In this document: one piece after another, positions 1-8,967 of the stretch
Numbering within the stretch: position 1 is the first letter of the stretch
Layout: every line of letters starts with the position of its first letter
Source: an uncultured Prevotellaceae bacterium
Lineage (GTDB): Bacteria > Bacteroidota > Bacteroidia > Bacteroidales > Bacteroidaceae
Direction: 5' to 3'
DNA length: 64,000 nucleotides
Assembly: GCA_946410305.1 (NCBI GenBank)
Contig: CAMJZV010000002.1
Coordinates: 158,004 to 222,003 of the forward strand
The notes under the pieces: generated by a model
Told to the model about the DNA's origin: nothing
The model's input: only the letters and a program-made list of their open reading frames with translations
Database searches by the model: none
Position numbers and translations under genes: made by a program

Positions 1-225
1 CCATTGGATGAGGTAGTTGATGGAGAATAGTGCCCAAAAGCAGAGCATGCGGTAGTGGAAGGGCGACAAGACAAGCAGTACTACGACGGGCAGTATGCAG
101 ACAACGGCAAAGGCGCTGAAACCTGCACTGACAAACTCATAGATAGCAAGCAAAAACAGGAGAAAGAGTAATGATACTCTTCCTCCATTTTCTTTTGCGT
201 ATGTGCTAAATGTGAGCTTGTTCAT
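1..225 (-). CDS. Partial membrane protein, candidate polysaccharide polymerase or ligase
   Basis: Only the first 75 codons lie in the window; the gene runs off the left edge. The start codon (ATG, complement of 223-225) shares one base with the stop codon of the upstream Wzz-like gene (TAATG junction), so the two are translationally coupled. The visible protein is very hydrophobic, with two membrane segments at about residues 18-33 and 36-54 after a short polar N-terminus. Position at the end of an exopolysaccharide operon suggests an O-antigen polymerase/ligase or similar Wzy-type protein, but this is inferred from context; 75 residues carry no diagnostic motif. It could also be a flippase or acyltransferase. 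Confidence 0.6.
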   Translation of the reverse strand, partial: MNKLTFSTYAKENGGRVSLLFLLFLLAIYEFVSAGFSAFAVVCILPVVVLLVLSPFHYRMLCFWALFSINYLIQW

Positions 226-2408
226 TATAAGGCATGTTCGTTTTCTGTAGCAGTCAGTCCTAATTGAGACATACGGTAGACGAAGTTGTTGAACTTCGTA
301 TAAGGTGGTAACTGTCCGACGAATTCTTCGACGGCATAACGGGTGGCTTCCGTCAGATACATGTAGAGCGTATTCTTATGCTCCTCATCTAACATCGCCT
401 GTACCTCGTTGAGGGCTTTCTGGTCGACATCCTTCCAAGTACGGTTGGCACGTGTCACCATCATATTAATGGTACCCATATTCAATAGGGCAGGCGAGAT
501 GGAGTAGTCGTCCAAGTTAGGATACTCTATAATAGCAATCTCGTCTGGCAGGATATCTGGACAGAGATCCTTGATGCCCTTGGCCAAAATGAACTTGCTG
601 TCTTCTGCCAAGAAATCCTCATCGTAGGTCAGACGGCGAACCTGCAGACCAATGGATATCCAATAGTTCTCTAACTCCTGAGCGATATAGCTCTTACCAT
701 TACCAGAGTCTGTGGAGAGAAGGTTGAGTACATTCTGCTGACCTTCCTTGAAGTTCGGTAGCAGGGCTTTGCTCAACTGCTTCATGGCCATATCGGCAAT
801 GGTCTTATTGAAGCGGCGATAGCGCAGGTTGCTCTCTTTTGGGAAACAGCCCATGACGGGTATCTGTGTGATACGCTCTGAACGCATACGGTCACGCAGG
901 GTTCGGTCAAGCATCTCGATAATCAGAAAATAGATTGTAGTCAATGCAAAGGTGAGCATAAAAGCACCCAACAGTATCATTAGACGGTTGGTGGGCTGGG
1001 CATTCAACGGGAACATCGGTGGATTAAGCACTCGCAAGGTGGCTGTTGACATCTGAAGGTTGCGCTGACGCATACGGGCTGCATTAAGTGCGCGTAGCAT
1101 CTCCATATAGTTTCCTTCGATGAAACCAATATGGCGCGCCTTACGGTCGAGCGTAGCACCAATAGGCGCATAGAACAAGTACTGCCTATCCAAATTCTCT
1201 TTCATGATGTCGGTAGCTGTCATCTCGGCCTTGGTTTTCTCCAAGAGCAACAATTGTTCTAGCCAGCGCCCTAACATATCCTGAGCCTTGACACCAGTCT
1301 CTGTACTGAACGTTGCAGCCTCAATATCCCTTGTCAACTGGTTTACACGACCTGTAGCACGTTGCAGGTCACGCTGAGCCTTGGCAAGTTCTTCTTGTGA
1401 CTCGTTATTGTTGCCACCACTTTCACTACTCATCAGTTTGAGGTTAGAAATACGCGACTGGATACGTGAGATGTCACGTACCTGATTGGTAAATTCCTTG
1501 TTAGACCGAATAACTTGTGCACGGTTGCCTAACTGGCGTTCCAAATAGTCAAGCAGTGCCTTGGAAGTGGTGTAGTTCATTAACTGGTCATTACGGAAAT
1601 TCTGTTGCTGCATTTCAAGCACTGTGAGCTGTTTCGTCTGCTCATCGTAGTTGATAACTTTCTTTGAAACGTTATAGCGAATAAGATCATCCTCTGCACT
1701 GGTCAGAATACGGTACAAACGAGCCACCTCACGCTCAAAGAACTTGATAACATTGTTGGTCTCACCATAACGTAACTGCTGATACTGGCGAGCAAATACA
1801 TCGTTCAGGATGTCAAGTGTGTTATAGACAATGCCGGCATCATTGGCTGAATAACCAATGTCAATGATATCACTTTTTTCGAGTTGGAGTACTTTCAGTC
1901 GACTAGTGATACTATTGATGCCAAAGTAGGGGTGGTAGTTCAGTAAACCAAAAAGGAAGTTGTCCTGAGAAGGTTTCTCGTAGGCCTTTAGATTGGCATA
2001 GGTCGCTGCCTCGTTGTTGTGGTTGATGAGCGCCTTGACATCAGCGGGAACAGTGGCACTCAACTGACGGAAGTGTTCTGCGGAGATGTAGTTGTTGTCC
2101 TTGTTGGGATTGCCGTACATCATGCAGCGTGCAAACAAGCGTAATGATACCTCATGGATGGTGTTGTCGGTGGTGATAATCAACATCAGGTTGGTGATGT
2201 TGGTCTGTGAGTTTCCTCCTGCCGATCCCGTTCCGCCTTCAATATTATAACCGGTAATCATACCCGTATAAATCGTCGTATTTGCATCGTAGATGCGCTC
2301 CATGTTGCGAGTCATAAACCACGCAACAATAAGAGCAATCATCGGCAAGATGACTAAATACCAACGTATCTTATAAAGAAAACGGACAAAATATCTAAAC
2401 AAATCCAT
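225..2408 (-). CDS. Wzz/Wzc-like polysaccharide chain-length determinant with degenerate kinase domain
   Basis: A 727-residue inner-membrane protein of the polysaccharide co-polymerase type. A membrane helix at about residues 15-33 is followed by a long periplasmic part rich in predicted coiled coil (about 215-455), a proline-rich segment (PPMFPLNAQPTN) just before the second membrane helix (about 476-498), and a cytoplasmic P-loop domain. The Walker A remnant SGNGKS is at 568-573. Unlike Wzc-type tyrosine kinases, the C-terminus (ending ATENEHAL) has no tyrosine cluster, so autophosphorylation is doubtful. The family controls length and export of surface polysaccharide with the outer-membrane partner. 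It lies 15 nt after the TolC-like gene and is coupled to the partial gene at 1-225. Confidence 0.88.
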   Translation of the reverse strand: MDLFRYFVRFLYKIRWYLVILPMIALIVAWFMTRNMERIYDANTTIYTGMITGYNIEGGTGSAGGNSQTNITNLMLIITTDNTIHEVSLRLFARCMMYGNPNKDNNYISAEHFRQLSATVPADVKALINHNNEAATYANLKAYEKPSQDNFLFGLLNYHPYFGINSITSRLKVLQLEKSDIIDIGYSANDAGIVYNTLDILNDVFARQYQQLRYGETNNVIKFFEREVARLYRILTSAEDDLIRYNVSKKVINYDEQTKQLTVLEMQQQNFRNDQLMNYTTSKALLDYLERQLGNRAQVIRSNKEFTNQVRDISRIQSRISNLKLMSSESGGNNNESQEELAKAQRDLQRATGRVNQLTRDIEAATFSTETGVKAQDMLGRWLEQLLLLEKTKAEMTATDIMKENLDRQYLFYAPIGATLDRKARHIGFIEGNYMEMLRALNAARMRQRNLQMSTATLRVLNPPMFPLNAQPTNRLMILLGAFMLTFALTTIYFLIIEMLDRTLRDRMRSERITQIPVMGCFPKESNLRYRRFNKTIADMAMKQLSKALLPNFKEGQQNVLNLLSTDSGNGKSYIAQELENYWISIGLQVRRLTYDEDFLAEDSKFILAKGIKDLCPDILPDEIAIIEYPNLDDYSISPALLNMGTINMMVTRANRTWKDVDQKALNEVQAMLDEEHKNTLYMYLTEATRYAVEEFVGQLPPYTKFNNFVYRMSQLGLTATENEHAL

Positions 2409-2423
2409 ATTGAGTGCGTATTA

Positions 2424-3383
2424 TTATTTCTTTGTATTTTTACGTTCAGATTTTGCTGCCTTGCGGAGTACTTTCTTCTCTGCTTTTTCCAACTTACGGA
2501 ATCTCTCATCTTCTTCAGCTGCAGCTTTCTTGATGTTTTTGGCCACTTCTCGATTCTGTTTGCGGATAGCTTTTTCTGACAGTTGATCATCGTCAAGGGT
2601 AATATCCGTAGTAGTATTCGTCAAGATGGGGGTGTGCGATAGCAACTCCAGCGTGATGATATCTGTTGTGATTGTGGTCTGCATTTCCTGATATTTGCTG
2701 ACAACATCTACCTCATGCAATTTCGTGTAGGCAAAATCCTCAATGGACATATTTCCCTGATGGAAATCCTCCTGGTTCAAAGCACCGGCACCTTGATAGA
2801 TGGCTGCACCTTCACTGACTGTTTTCAGGGTGACGAGGTTGTTGGTAATCTTGATATAAAGCGAGGCAATCTGTCTTTTGAGTTCGTCGAAGGCAATATC
2901 TTTTTCAATGCGAGCTTTATCTACTTCCAGACGTTTACGCTTTACAGATGCTGTCAAGTCCAAAATGTCCTCCAAAGGAACACTCAGGTTGACACCTACA
3001 TTCCAATAGCTCTGTTCATTACCTTGGAACTGATAGATAGTGGTATAACTCTGCGTAGTACTGTTGTTACCCCACATATCGGTCTTGCCATAGCTGTAGC
3101 TGGCATGTCCTTGGATATAGGAAAAAATGTGACGCTTCTGCTTGGCGACCTCTGCCTGTGCAATCTCCTGGGCTTTGTTCAGCGACAGAATGTTTGGGTT
3201 CTGCTTGGCATTCTCATAAAGCACTGCCAGTGGCGGCAGATGGAAGGTCGAGAAGTTAATGGTGTTAGTGTCACTGGAATCAAAGAAACCAGCACTGATA
3301 CCACTATTGGCATATTGCGCATGACTAGCAGTAGTCACAGCCGCAAATATTGTCGAAAGGATAAGATGTCTTACACCGTTCAT
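2424..3383 (-). CDS. TolC-like outer-membrane protein of the exopolysaccharide operon
   Basis: 319 residues from ATG at 3383 (a TTG two codons upstream is less likely). Signal peptide MNGVRHLILSTIFAAVTTAS-HA is cleaved near residue 22. The body has alternating helical stretches with the weak heptad pattern and the 'A..AK.NPNILSLNKAQEIAQAEV.KQK' character of outer-membrane efflux (TolC-type) proteins, but only one repeat's worth of length rather than the usual 420-480 residues. The last 45 residues are strongly charged, mostly Lys/Arg/Glu/Ala, and probably form a helix. Position between the sugar transferase and the chain-length protein suggests it is the outer-membrane or periplasmic export partner in place of Wza. 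The shortness and the basic tail are odd. Assignment to the TolC superfamily is by pattern only. Confidence 0.65.
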   Translation of the reverse strand: MNGVRHLILSTIFAAVTTASHAQYANSGISAGFFDSSDTNTINFSTFHLPPLAVLYENAKQNPNILSLNKAQEIAQAEVAKQKRHIFSYIQGHASYSYGKTDMWGNNSTTQSYTTIYQFQGNEQSYWNVGVNLSVPLEDILDLTASVKRKRLEVDKARIEKDIAFDELKRQIASLYIKITNNLVTLKTVSEGAAIYQGAGALNQEDFHQGNMSIEDFAYTKLHEVDVVSKYQEMQTTITTDIITLELLSHTPILTNTTTDITLDDDQLSEKAIRKQNREVAKNIKKAAAEEDERFRKLEKAEKKVLRKAAKSERKNTKK

Positions 3384-3400
3384 AGGCAATCGTTAACAGG

Positions 3401-4603
3401 TTAAACATTTCCTTTTTGCTTGAAGGCTGTGAAGGTCCTCAAGATAATCTTCATATCCAGCAGGAAACTATAGGTCTGGCCGTAGGTGATATCCAACTGC
3501 TTGCGCTCCTCAGCAGACATCGCACCTCCACGACCACGCTCTTCGACCTGCCACAGACCAGTCAGTCCGGCAGGAGCCATAAAGCGGTCGATGCTGGAGT
3601 CTGCCGTCAACTTCTCTGCCTCATAGAGTGGTAATGGGCGGTTGCCGACGATAGACATGTCACCTTTGAGGATATTGAACAGCTGGGGAAGCTCGTCAAT
3701 GCTGAACTTGCGGATAAACTTGCCGACCTTGGTAACGCGGGGATCGTCTTCAATCTTCACGAAGGCATTGTTGATTTCGTCTTCCTTCTGCTTGTTGAAG
3801 TCACTCTCGGCAACCACAAAGTCGTCACCGACCAACATGATTTCCTCGTCACCGATCATCATGTCTGACTCCATGCCCATATTCATCATTGCCATCTCGG
3901 CTTGGTCTCCCAAAGGAGCGGTAATGGTGGACTTGGGCTCTTCAGTTTCTTGCTCCTTGTACTGATTGCGCTCCTTGCTTAATTTCTTCAACTGATGCTC
4001 AGCATCCACATACATGCTGCGGAACTTCAGGAAGTCAAAGATGGCATAGTTTGTACCCACGCGCTTTGATTTGAACAGTATCGGACCTTTACTCTCCATT
4101 CTGATGGCTATAGCTGTCAGAATAAAGACTGGGGAAAGGAGAATGATGGCCAAAGAGGCAACGATGATATCGAAGAGTCTCTTCCAAACGGGAATCTTGA
4201 ATTTCAGAATGCCACGCCAGGGAGCCTCGTTGGAGAATAGGATACCCTCACGGTCGGAGATGAACTGAATCTTCTTGTTCAACTCCGTAACAGAGGCCTC
4301 TAGATGGATGGTGTCATTGATGCCACATTTGAGATAGATGTTACGATCCTCTTCTGTCATGGTATCCGTCATCAGGACGATATACACATTGCGGCATTTT
4401 TTGCGTAGGTAGGTGATGGCAGTAATGTCTTCATTGCGGACATTACGCTCATAGAACACCAAGAAGTGTTCGTTGGAGACGTGAGGTGTACATATCTGGG
4501 CCGCTTCCTTATAAGAAGTGGTCATTCTGACCAGCTGGCCCGGTATGTATTTCAGACGCTCTTGTGTCTGCTGATTATTACCTAAATATACAACACCTAT
4601 CAT
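3401..4603 (-). CDS. Initiating sugar-1-phosphate transferase with receiver-like N-terminal domain
   Basis: 400 residues. The C-terminal part is a bacterial sugar transferase (WcaJ/WbaP type), which moves a sugar-1-phosphate to undecaprenyl phosphate: membrane helix at about 144-167, then FKSKRVG (177-183), FLKFRSMYVDA (191-201), DDPRVTKVG (286-294), SIDELPQLFN (301-310) and GLTGLWQVEERGRGG (346-360). Residues 1-118 resemble a response-regulator receiver fold (alternating beta/alpha, VYIVLMTD at 73-80) but lack the conserved acidic pair and phospho-acceptor. Between FRSM and DDPR there is an insertion of about 75 residues (about 206-283), acidic and methionine-rich. Two genes downstream in the operon handle export; the upstream gene is a true receiver protein. 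Confidence 0.9.
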   Translation of the reverse strand: MIGVVYLGNNQQTQERLKYIPGQLVRMTTSYKEAAQICTPHVSNEHFLVFYERNVRNEDITAITYLRKKCRNVYIVLMTDTMTEEDRNIYLKCGINDTIHLEASVTELNKKIQFISDREGILFSNEAPWRGILKFKIPVWKRLFDIIVASLAIILLSPVFILTAIAIRMESKGPILFKSKRVGTNYAIFDFLKFRSMYVDAEHQLKKLSKERNQYKEQETEEPKSTITAPLGDQAEMAMMNMGMESDMMIGDEEIMLVGDDFVVAESDFNKQKEDEINNAFVKIEDDPRVTKVGKFIRKFSIDELPQLFNILKGDMSIVGNRPLPLYEAEKLTADSSIDRFMAPAGLTGLWQVEERGRGGAMSAEERKQLDITYGQTYSFLLDMKIILRTFTAFKQKGNV

Positions 4604-4636
4604 GTCTTATTGAAATGAAATGGGATGTTCTATTAA

Positions 4637-5005
4637 TTAATTGGGAAGGATCTTCTTGACACGGATCTTCAACTCCATGGGATTGAAGGGCTTGACAATA
4701 TAGTCTACAGCACCAATCTCCAACAGACGGATGCGCTCACTGGTAGAGTCTTCACTCGACAGCATGATGACAGGAATGTGGCGGAACAGCTCGTTCTGCT
4801 TAATCCACTCCAGGAAGTCGTCACCACGCATACCCGGCATACGGATATCGGAGATGATGAGGTCGGGCGTATTGCCTGCCTGAAGCCATTTTACACCTTG
4901 TAAACCATCGGGTAACCACTGCACATCATAGTCACTCATGAGATAGATAGAGAGCACCTTTGCGATGGTCTCTTTGTCGTCAAGTATCAGTATTTTCTTT
5001 TTCAT
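4637..5005 (-). CDS. Receiver-only response regulator
   Basis: 122 residues made of one receiver domain with nothing attached. All key residues are present: acidic pair D9/D10, phospho-acceptor D53 in ISDIRMPG, S83 and K105 in IVKPF. No DNA-binding output domain exists, so it must act through protein contacts. As first gene of the exopolysaccharide operon, 33 nt ahead of a sugar transferase that itself carries a receiver-like N-terminus, it plausibly tunes polysaccharide synthesis; that link is inference. A Bacteroidetes-type promoter precedes it. Confidence 0.92.
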   Translation of the reverse strand: MKKKILILDDKETIAKVLSIYLMSDYDVQWLPDGLQGVKWLQAGNTPDLIISDIRMPGMRGDDFLEWIKQNELFRHIPVIMLSSEDSTSERIRLLEIGAVDYIVKPFNPMELKIRVKKILPN

Positions 5006-5046
5006 AAATCAAACAAACCTTAGCTAATTGTTGTTTTTCTATTCTG

Positions 5047-5080
5047 CAAAGGTATAGAAATTTTTTTAATTGTAGTCAAA
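5047..5080 (-). promoter_or_regulatory. Promoter of the exopolysaccharide operon
   Basis: On the minus strand TTTG (complement of 5077-5080), 22 nt, then TAccTTTG (complement of 5047-5054), matching the Bacteroidetes primary sigma consensus with a slightly long spacer. The ATG of the response regulator is 42 nt further on. Confidence 0.65.
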
Positions 5081-5200
5081 TAATGATAAAAAAATATTGA
5101 AAATCTGTAAAAAAATTGGTTTTTAAAGATTATTTGCAGAATTTTGTAGTGCGAAAGTACGCAAATAGAGATTAGAAAACATAATTATTTATTATCAACA

Positions 5201-6691
5201 ATGGCAAACAGGTATTTATTAGGTTTTGATGTCGGCAGTTCATCTGTCAAGGCATCACTCGTGAATGCAGATAGTGGAAAATGTGTAGCTACGGCGTTCT
5301 ATCCCGAGAAGGAAGCACCCATCATGGCCGTTAAGGCTGGTTGGGCTGAGCAGGACCCTCAGATGTGGTGGGATAATGCTAAGCTGGCACTGAAAAAGAT
5401 TATGGCCGACGCAGGTGCTACGGCGGAAGACGTGAAGGCTATCGGTATTTCTTATCAGATGCATGGTTTGGTATGTGTCGACAAGAACCTCAAGGCACTG
5501 CGCCCCTCTATCATCTGGTGTGACTCACGTGCTGTACCCTATGGTGAAAAGGCGTTTAATGAGCTGGGTGCTGATCAGTGTCTGAGTCATCTGCTCAACT
5601 CTCCTGGTAACTTCACTGCCGCCAAGCTGGCATGGGTGAAGGAGAACGAGCCTGAGACTTATGAGAAGATTTATAAGATTATGCTTCCTGGCGACTATAT
5701 CGCTATGCGCCTCTCTGGTGTGGCCAATACGACGGTCAGCGGTCTGTCAGAAGGTATGTTCTGGGATTTCAAGAATAACCAGGTGGCTGACTTCCTGATG
5801 AAGTACTATGGCTTCGATAGTTCTTTGATTGCCGATATCGTACCTACATTTGCCGTACAGAGTGAGGTGAGTGCTGAGGCTGCTGCCGAGCTGGGTCTGA
5901 AGGCAGGTACACCTATTACTTATCGTGGCGGTGACCAGCCCAACAATGCACTTTCTCTTAACGTGATGAATCCTGGTGAGATTGCTGCTACCGGTGGTAC
6001 ATCAGGTGTTGTCTATGGTGTGCTGGGTGATGTCAACTACGATCCCAAGAGCCGTGTGAATACTTTTGCCCACGTGAACCATACATCTGAACAGACTCGC
6101 CTGGGTGTACTGCTCTGTATCAATGGTACAGGTATCCTGAATGCTTGGACACACCGTAACATCACGCCGGAAGTGGGCTATGCACAGATGAATGATCTGG
6201 CTGCTACAGTGCCCATTGGCAGTGAGGGCGTAACGATTATCCCATTCGGAAATGGTGCTGAGCGTGTGCTGCAGAACAAGGAGATCGGTTGCTCTATCAA
6301 TGGCCTGAACTTTAACAAGCACAACCAGGCTCACCTCGTGCGTGCCGCTCAGGAGGGTATCGTCTTCTCATTCTGCTATGGTATGGAGATTATGCAGCAG
6401 ATGGGTATGGATATCCATAAGATTCACGCTGGTAAGGCCAATATGTTCCTCAGCCCGCTGTTCCGCGACACACTGGCTGGTGTCAGTGGTGCCACCATCG
6501 AACTCTACGACACTGATGGTAGCGTAGGTGCTGCTAAGGGTGCAGGTATTGGTGCTGGTATCTATAAGGATAACAACGAGGCCTTTGCTACCTTGGATAA
6601 GCTGCAGGTCATCGAGCCCGATGCTACTCATCGTGATGAGTATCTGGCTGCTTACGCTCGTTGGAAGGCTACGCTGGAGTCAAAGATCTAA
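5201..6691 (+). CDS. xylB: Xylulokinase, FGGY family
   Basis: 496 residues, the usual length for XylB. It phosphorylates D-xylulose with ATP, feeding the pentose phosphate pathway in the cytoplasm. The N-terminal phosphate-binding segment FDVGSSSVKASL (9-20), the substrate segment YQMHGLV (85-91), and GGDQPNNALS (243-252) with catalytic Asp245 are all present, followed by GGTSGVVYG (265-273). The gene stands alone: no xylose isomerase or transporter is next to it. It is divergent from the exopolysaccharide operon and convergent with glnN. I could not find a good TAnnTTTG box in its 195-nt upstream region, which is AT-rich. Confidence 0.93.
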   Translation: MANRYLLGFDVGSSSVKASLVNADSGKCVATAFYPEKEAPIMAVKAGWAEQDPQMWWDNAKLALKKIMADAGATAEDVKAIGISYQMHGLVCVDKNLKALRPSIIWCDSRAVPYGEKAFNELGADQCLSHLLNSPGNFTAAKLAWVKENEPETYEKIYKIMLPGDYIAMRLSGVANTTVSGLSEGMFWDFKNNQVADFLMKYYGFDSSLIADIVPTFAVQSEVSAEAAAELGLKAGTPITYRGGDQPNNALSLNVMNPGEIAATGGTSGVVYGVLGDVNYDPKSRVNTFAHVNHTSEQTRLGVLLCINGTGILNAWTHRNITPEVGYAQMNDLAATVPIGSEGVTIIPFGNGAERVLQNKEIGCSINGLNFNKHNQAHLVRAAQEGIVFSFCYGMEIMQQMGMDIHKIHAGKANMFLSPLFRDTLAGVSGATIELYDTDGSVGAAKGAGIGAGIYKDNNEAFATLDKLQVIEPDATHRDEYLAAYARWKATLESKI

Positions 6692-6707
6692 TCTTGACGA
6701 TATGATA

Positions 6708-6744
6708 AGAAAAACGGCAATGCAATCAGCACTGCCGTTTTTCT
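6708..6744. terminator. Bidirectional terminator between xylB and glnN
   Basis: A 12-bp perfect stem (AGAAAAACGGCA, 6708-6719, with its complement at 6733-6744) with a 13-nt loop. The arms are A-rich on one side and T-rich on the other, so it can terminate both convergent genes. Confidence 0.85.
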
Positions 6745-6750
6745 TTGTGT

Positions 6751-8943
6751 TTATCGGATGAAGAGTAGTTCGCGATATTTGGGTAGTGTCCATAGACCGT
6801 CTTCTACGATCAACTCCAGTTTGTCAATCTGTTTACGGATAGCCTCCATGTGGGGACAAACGGTGTCGTGATACTGGATAGCTCGCTGGTGGATATCCTC
6901 GATGCGATTGGCCACGCGACGGGCCTCCGTCAGGTCTTCCACTAACTGCTCGATCTTCTCAGTGCGCTCAGCAATCTCCTCAATGAGTTTCATGTTGCGG
7001 CTTGACAGACGCTCAGCACGCTCCTGCGAGAAGACGCCCTTCATGCCCTGTACGTTCTTAATGAGCTGACTCTGATAGTGAGTAGCCACAGGGATGATGT
7101 GGTTCATGGCGAGGTCGCCCAATACACGAGCCTCAATCTGTACGGTCTTCACGTACATCTCCCATTTTACCTCGTTGCGAGCTTCAAGCTCCTTCTTGTT
7201 CATCACCTTGGTGCTCTCAAACATCTTGATGCTGCTCTCGTCAAGGTAATGCTCGAAGATAACGGGACATGACTTCTCTACGTCGAGTCCACGCTTGGCA
7301 GCCTCCTTGACCCATTCCTCTGAGTAGCCGTTGCCGTCGAAGCGGACGGGCTTACAGGTCTTTACGTCGTCCTTCAGCACTTCGAGGATGGCTTGAATCT
7401 TGTCTGTTCCCTTCGCAATCTTAGCATCCACACGCTCCTTGAAAGATGCCAATGCCTCAGCCATCGCAGCATTCAGAGCAATCATGGCGCTGGCGCAGTT
7501 AACGCTGGAACCTGGTGCACGGAATTCAAAACGATTACCTGTAAAGGCAAATGGCGATGTGCGGTTGCGGTCGGTATTGTCAACAATCAGGTCGGGAATC
7601 TGGGGAATGTCAATCTCCATGCCCTGCTTACCCTTCAGGTTGAACAACTCGTTGGCCTCCGATGTCTCGATATGGTTCAGCACCTCCGTGAGCTGTGTGC
7701 CCAGGAACGATGAAATGATAGCAGGAGGTGCCTCGTTGCCACCCAGACGGTGGGCATTTGTGGCACTCATAATTGAGGCCTTCAGTAGTCCGTTGTGATG
7801 ATAAACGGCCATCAGTGTCTCCACGATGAACGTGATGAAACGTAGGTTTTCTTCTGGTGTGGTACCAGGGGCATGCAGCAATACACCATTGTCTGAACTC
7901 AGACTCCAGTTGCAGTGCTTACCACTACCGTTGATGCCATCGAAAGGCTTCTCGTGGAGCAGTACGCGGAAACCATGCTTGCGAGCCACCTTCTTCATCA
8001 GCGACATCAACAGCATGTTATGGTCTACAGCCAGGTTACACTCCTCGAAGATAGGAGCCAACTCAAACTGGTTGGGTGCTACCTCGTTGTGGCGGGTCTT
8101 CACAGGGATGGCCAGCTCTAACGACTGTATCTCGAGGTCCTTCATAAAGGCTACCACACGATCGGGAATGGTGCCGAAATAGTGGTCGTCCATTTGCTGG
8201 TTCTTGGCACTCTCATGGCCCATCAGCGTACGACCAGTCATCAACAGGTCGGGGCGGGCAGAGTAGAGACCTTCGTCAACGAGGAAGTACTCCTGTTCCC
8301 AACCCAGATTAACCTGCACCTTGGTGACATCGTTATAGAAATATTGGCAAACATCCTTGGCGGCCTTTCCTACTGCATGTAGTGCACGGAGTAGGGGAGC
8401 CTTGTAGTCAAGGGCTTCACCCGTATAGGCGATGAAGATGGTGGGAATACACAGCGTGTCGTCGATGATGAACACAGGTGATGTGGGATCCCATGCACTG
8501 TAGCCGCGCGCCTCGAAGGTGTTACGGATACCACCATTGGGGAATGAGGAAGCGTCAGGTTCCTGCTGAACGAGCAACTTGCCAGAGAATTTCTCTATCA
8601 TACCGCCCTTGCCGTCGTGCTCTACGAAGGCGTCGTGCTTCTCGGCAGTACCCTCTGTCAATGGCTGGAACCAGTGGGTATAGTGGGTGACACCCATTTC
8701 CAGAGCCCATTTCTTCATACCGTCAGCTACCGCGTCAGCAATAGAACGGTCCAGACTGGCACCGTTGTCTATCACGTCAATCATCTTGTCATAGACGTTC
8801 TTCGGCAGATAACGGTACATCTTCTCCTTATTAAAGACGTATTTGCCGAAGTATTCTGATGGACGCTCGCTGGGAGCCTTTACATCGAGGGCGTGTTTCT
8901 TGAACGCCTCTTCTACTACCTGAAATCTTAAATTGTTTGCCAT
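6751..8943 (-). CDS. glnN: Glutamine synthetase type III
   Basis: 730 residues, the length of the GSIII class typical of Bacteroidetes, far longer than GlnA. It makes glutamine from glutamate and ammonia with ATP. Visible GSIII features are the N-terminal block PSEYFGKYVFN (29-39), GWEQEYFLVD (214-223) with metal-binding glutamates, EVAPNQFELAPIF (287-299), and NGSGKHCNWSL (338-348). A helical C-terminal region (about 655-720) follows. It lies 24 nt after the amidase gene on the same strand and has no TAnnTTTG box of its own nearby, so the two are probably cotranscribed. It ends at a terminator shared with xylB. Confidence 0.95.
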   Translation of the reverse strand: MANNLRFQVVEEAFKKHALDVKAPSERPSEYFGKYVFNKEKMYRYLPKNVYDKMIDVIDNGASLDRSIADAVADGMKKWALEMGVTHYTHWFQPLTEGTAEKHDAFVEHDGKGGMIEKFSGKLLVQQEPDASSFPNGGIRNTFEARGYSAWDPTSPVFIIDDTLCIPTIFIAYTGEALDYKAPLLRALHAVGKAAKDVCQYFYNDVTKVQVNLGWEQEYFLVDEGLYSARPDLLMTGRTLMGHESAKNQQMDDHYFGTIPDRVVAFMKDLEIQSLELAIPVKTRHNEVAPNQFELAPIFEECNLAVDHNMLLMSLMKKVARKHGFRVLLHEKPFDGINGSGKHCNWSLSSDNGVLLHAPGTTPEENLRFITFIVETLMAVYHHNGLLKASIMSATNAHRLGGNEAPPAIISSFLGTQLTEVLNHIETSEANELFNLKGKQGMEIDIPQIPDLIVDNTDRNRTSPFAFTGNRFEFRAPGSSVNCASAMIALNAAMAEALASFKERVDAKIAKGTDKIQAILEVLKDDVKTCKPVRFDGNGYSEEWVKEAAKRGLDVEKSCPVIFEHYLDESSIKMFESTKVMNKKELEARNEVKWEMYVKTVQIEARVLGDLAMNHIIPVATHYQSQLIKNVQGMKGVFSQERAERLSSRNMKLIEEIAERTEKIEQLVEDLTEARRVANRIEDIHQRAIQYHDTVCPHMEAIRKQIDKLELIVEDGLWTLPKYRELLFIR

Positions 8944-8967
8944 TATTTCAATTTACTATTTGACCAT

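Noticed and set aside
5006..5200. Promoter of xylB
   Set aside because: No TAnnTTTG with a TTTG at a proper distance on the plus strand; left unassigned.
7393..8182. Plus-strand open frames within glnN
   Set aside because: Shadows of a conserved gene; no promoter, no family pattern.
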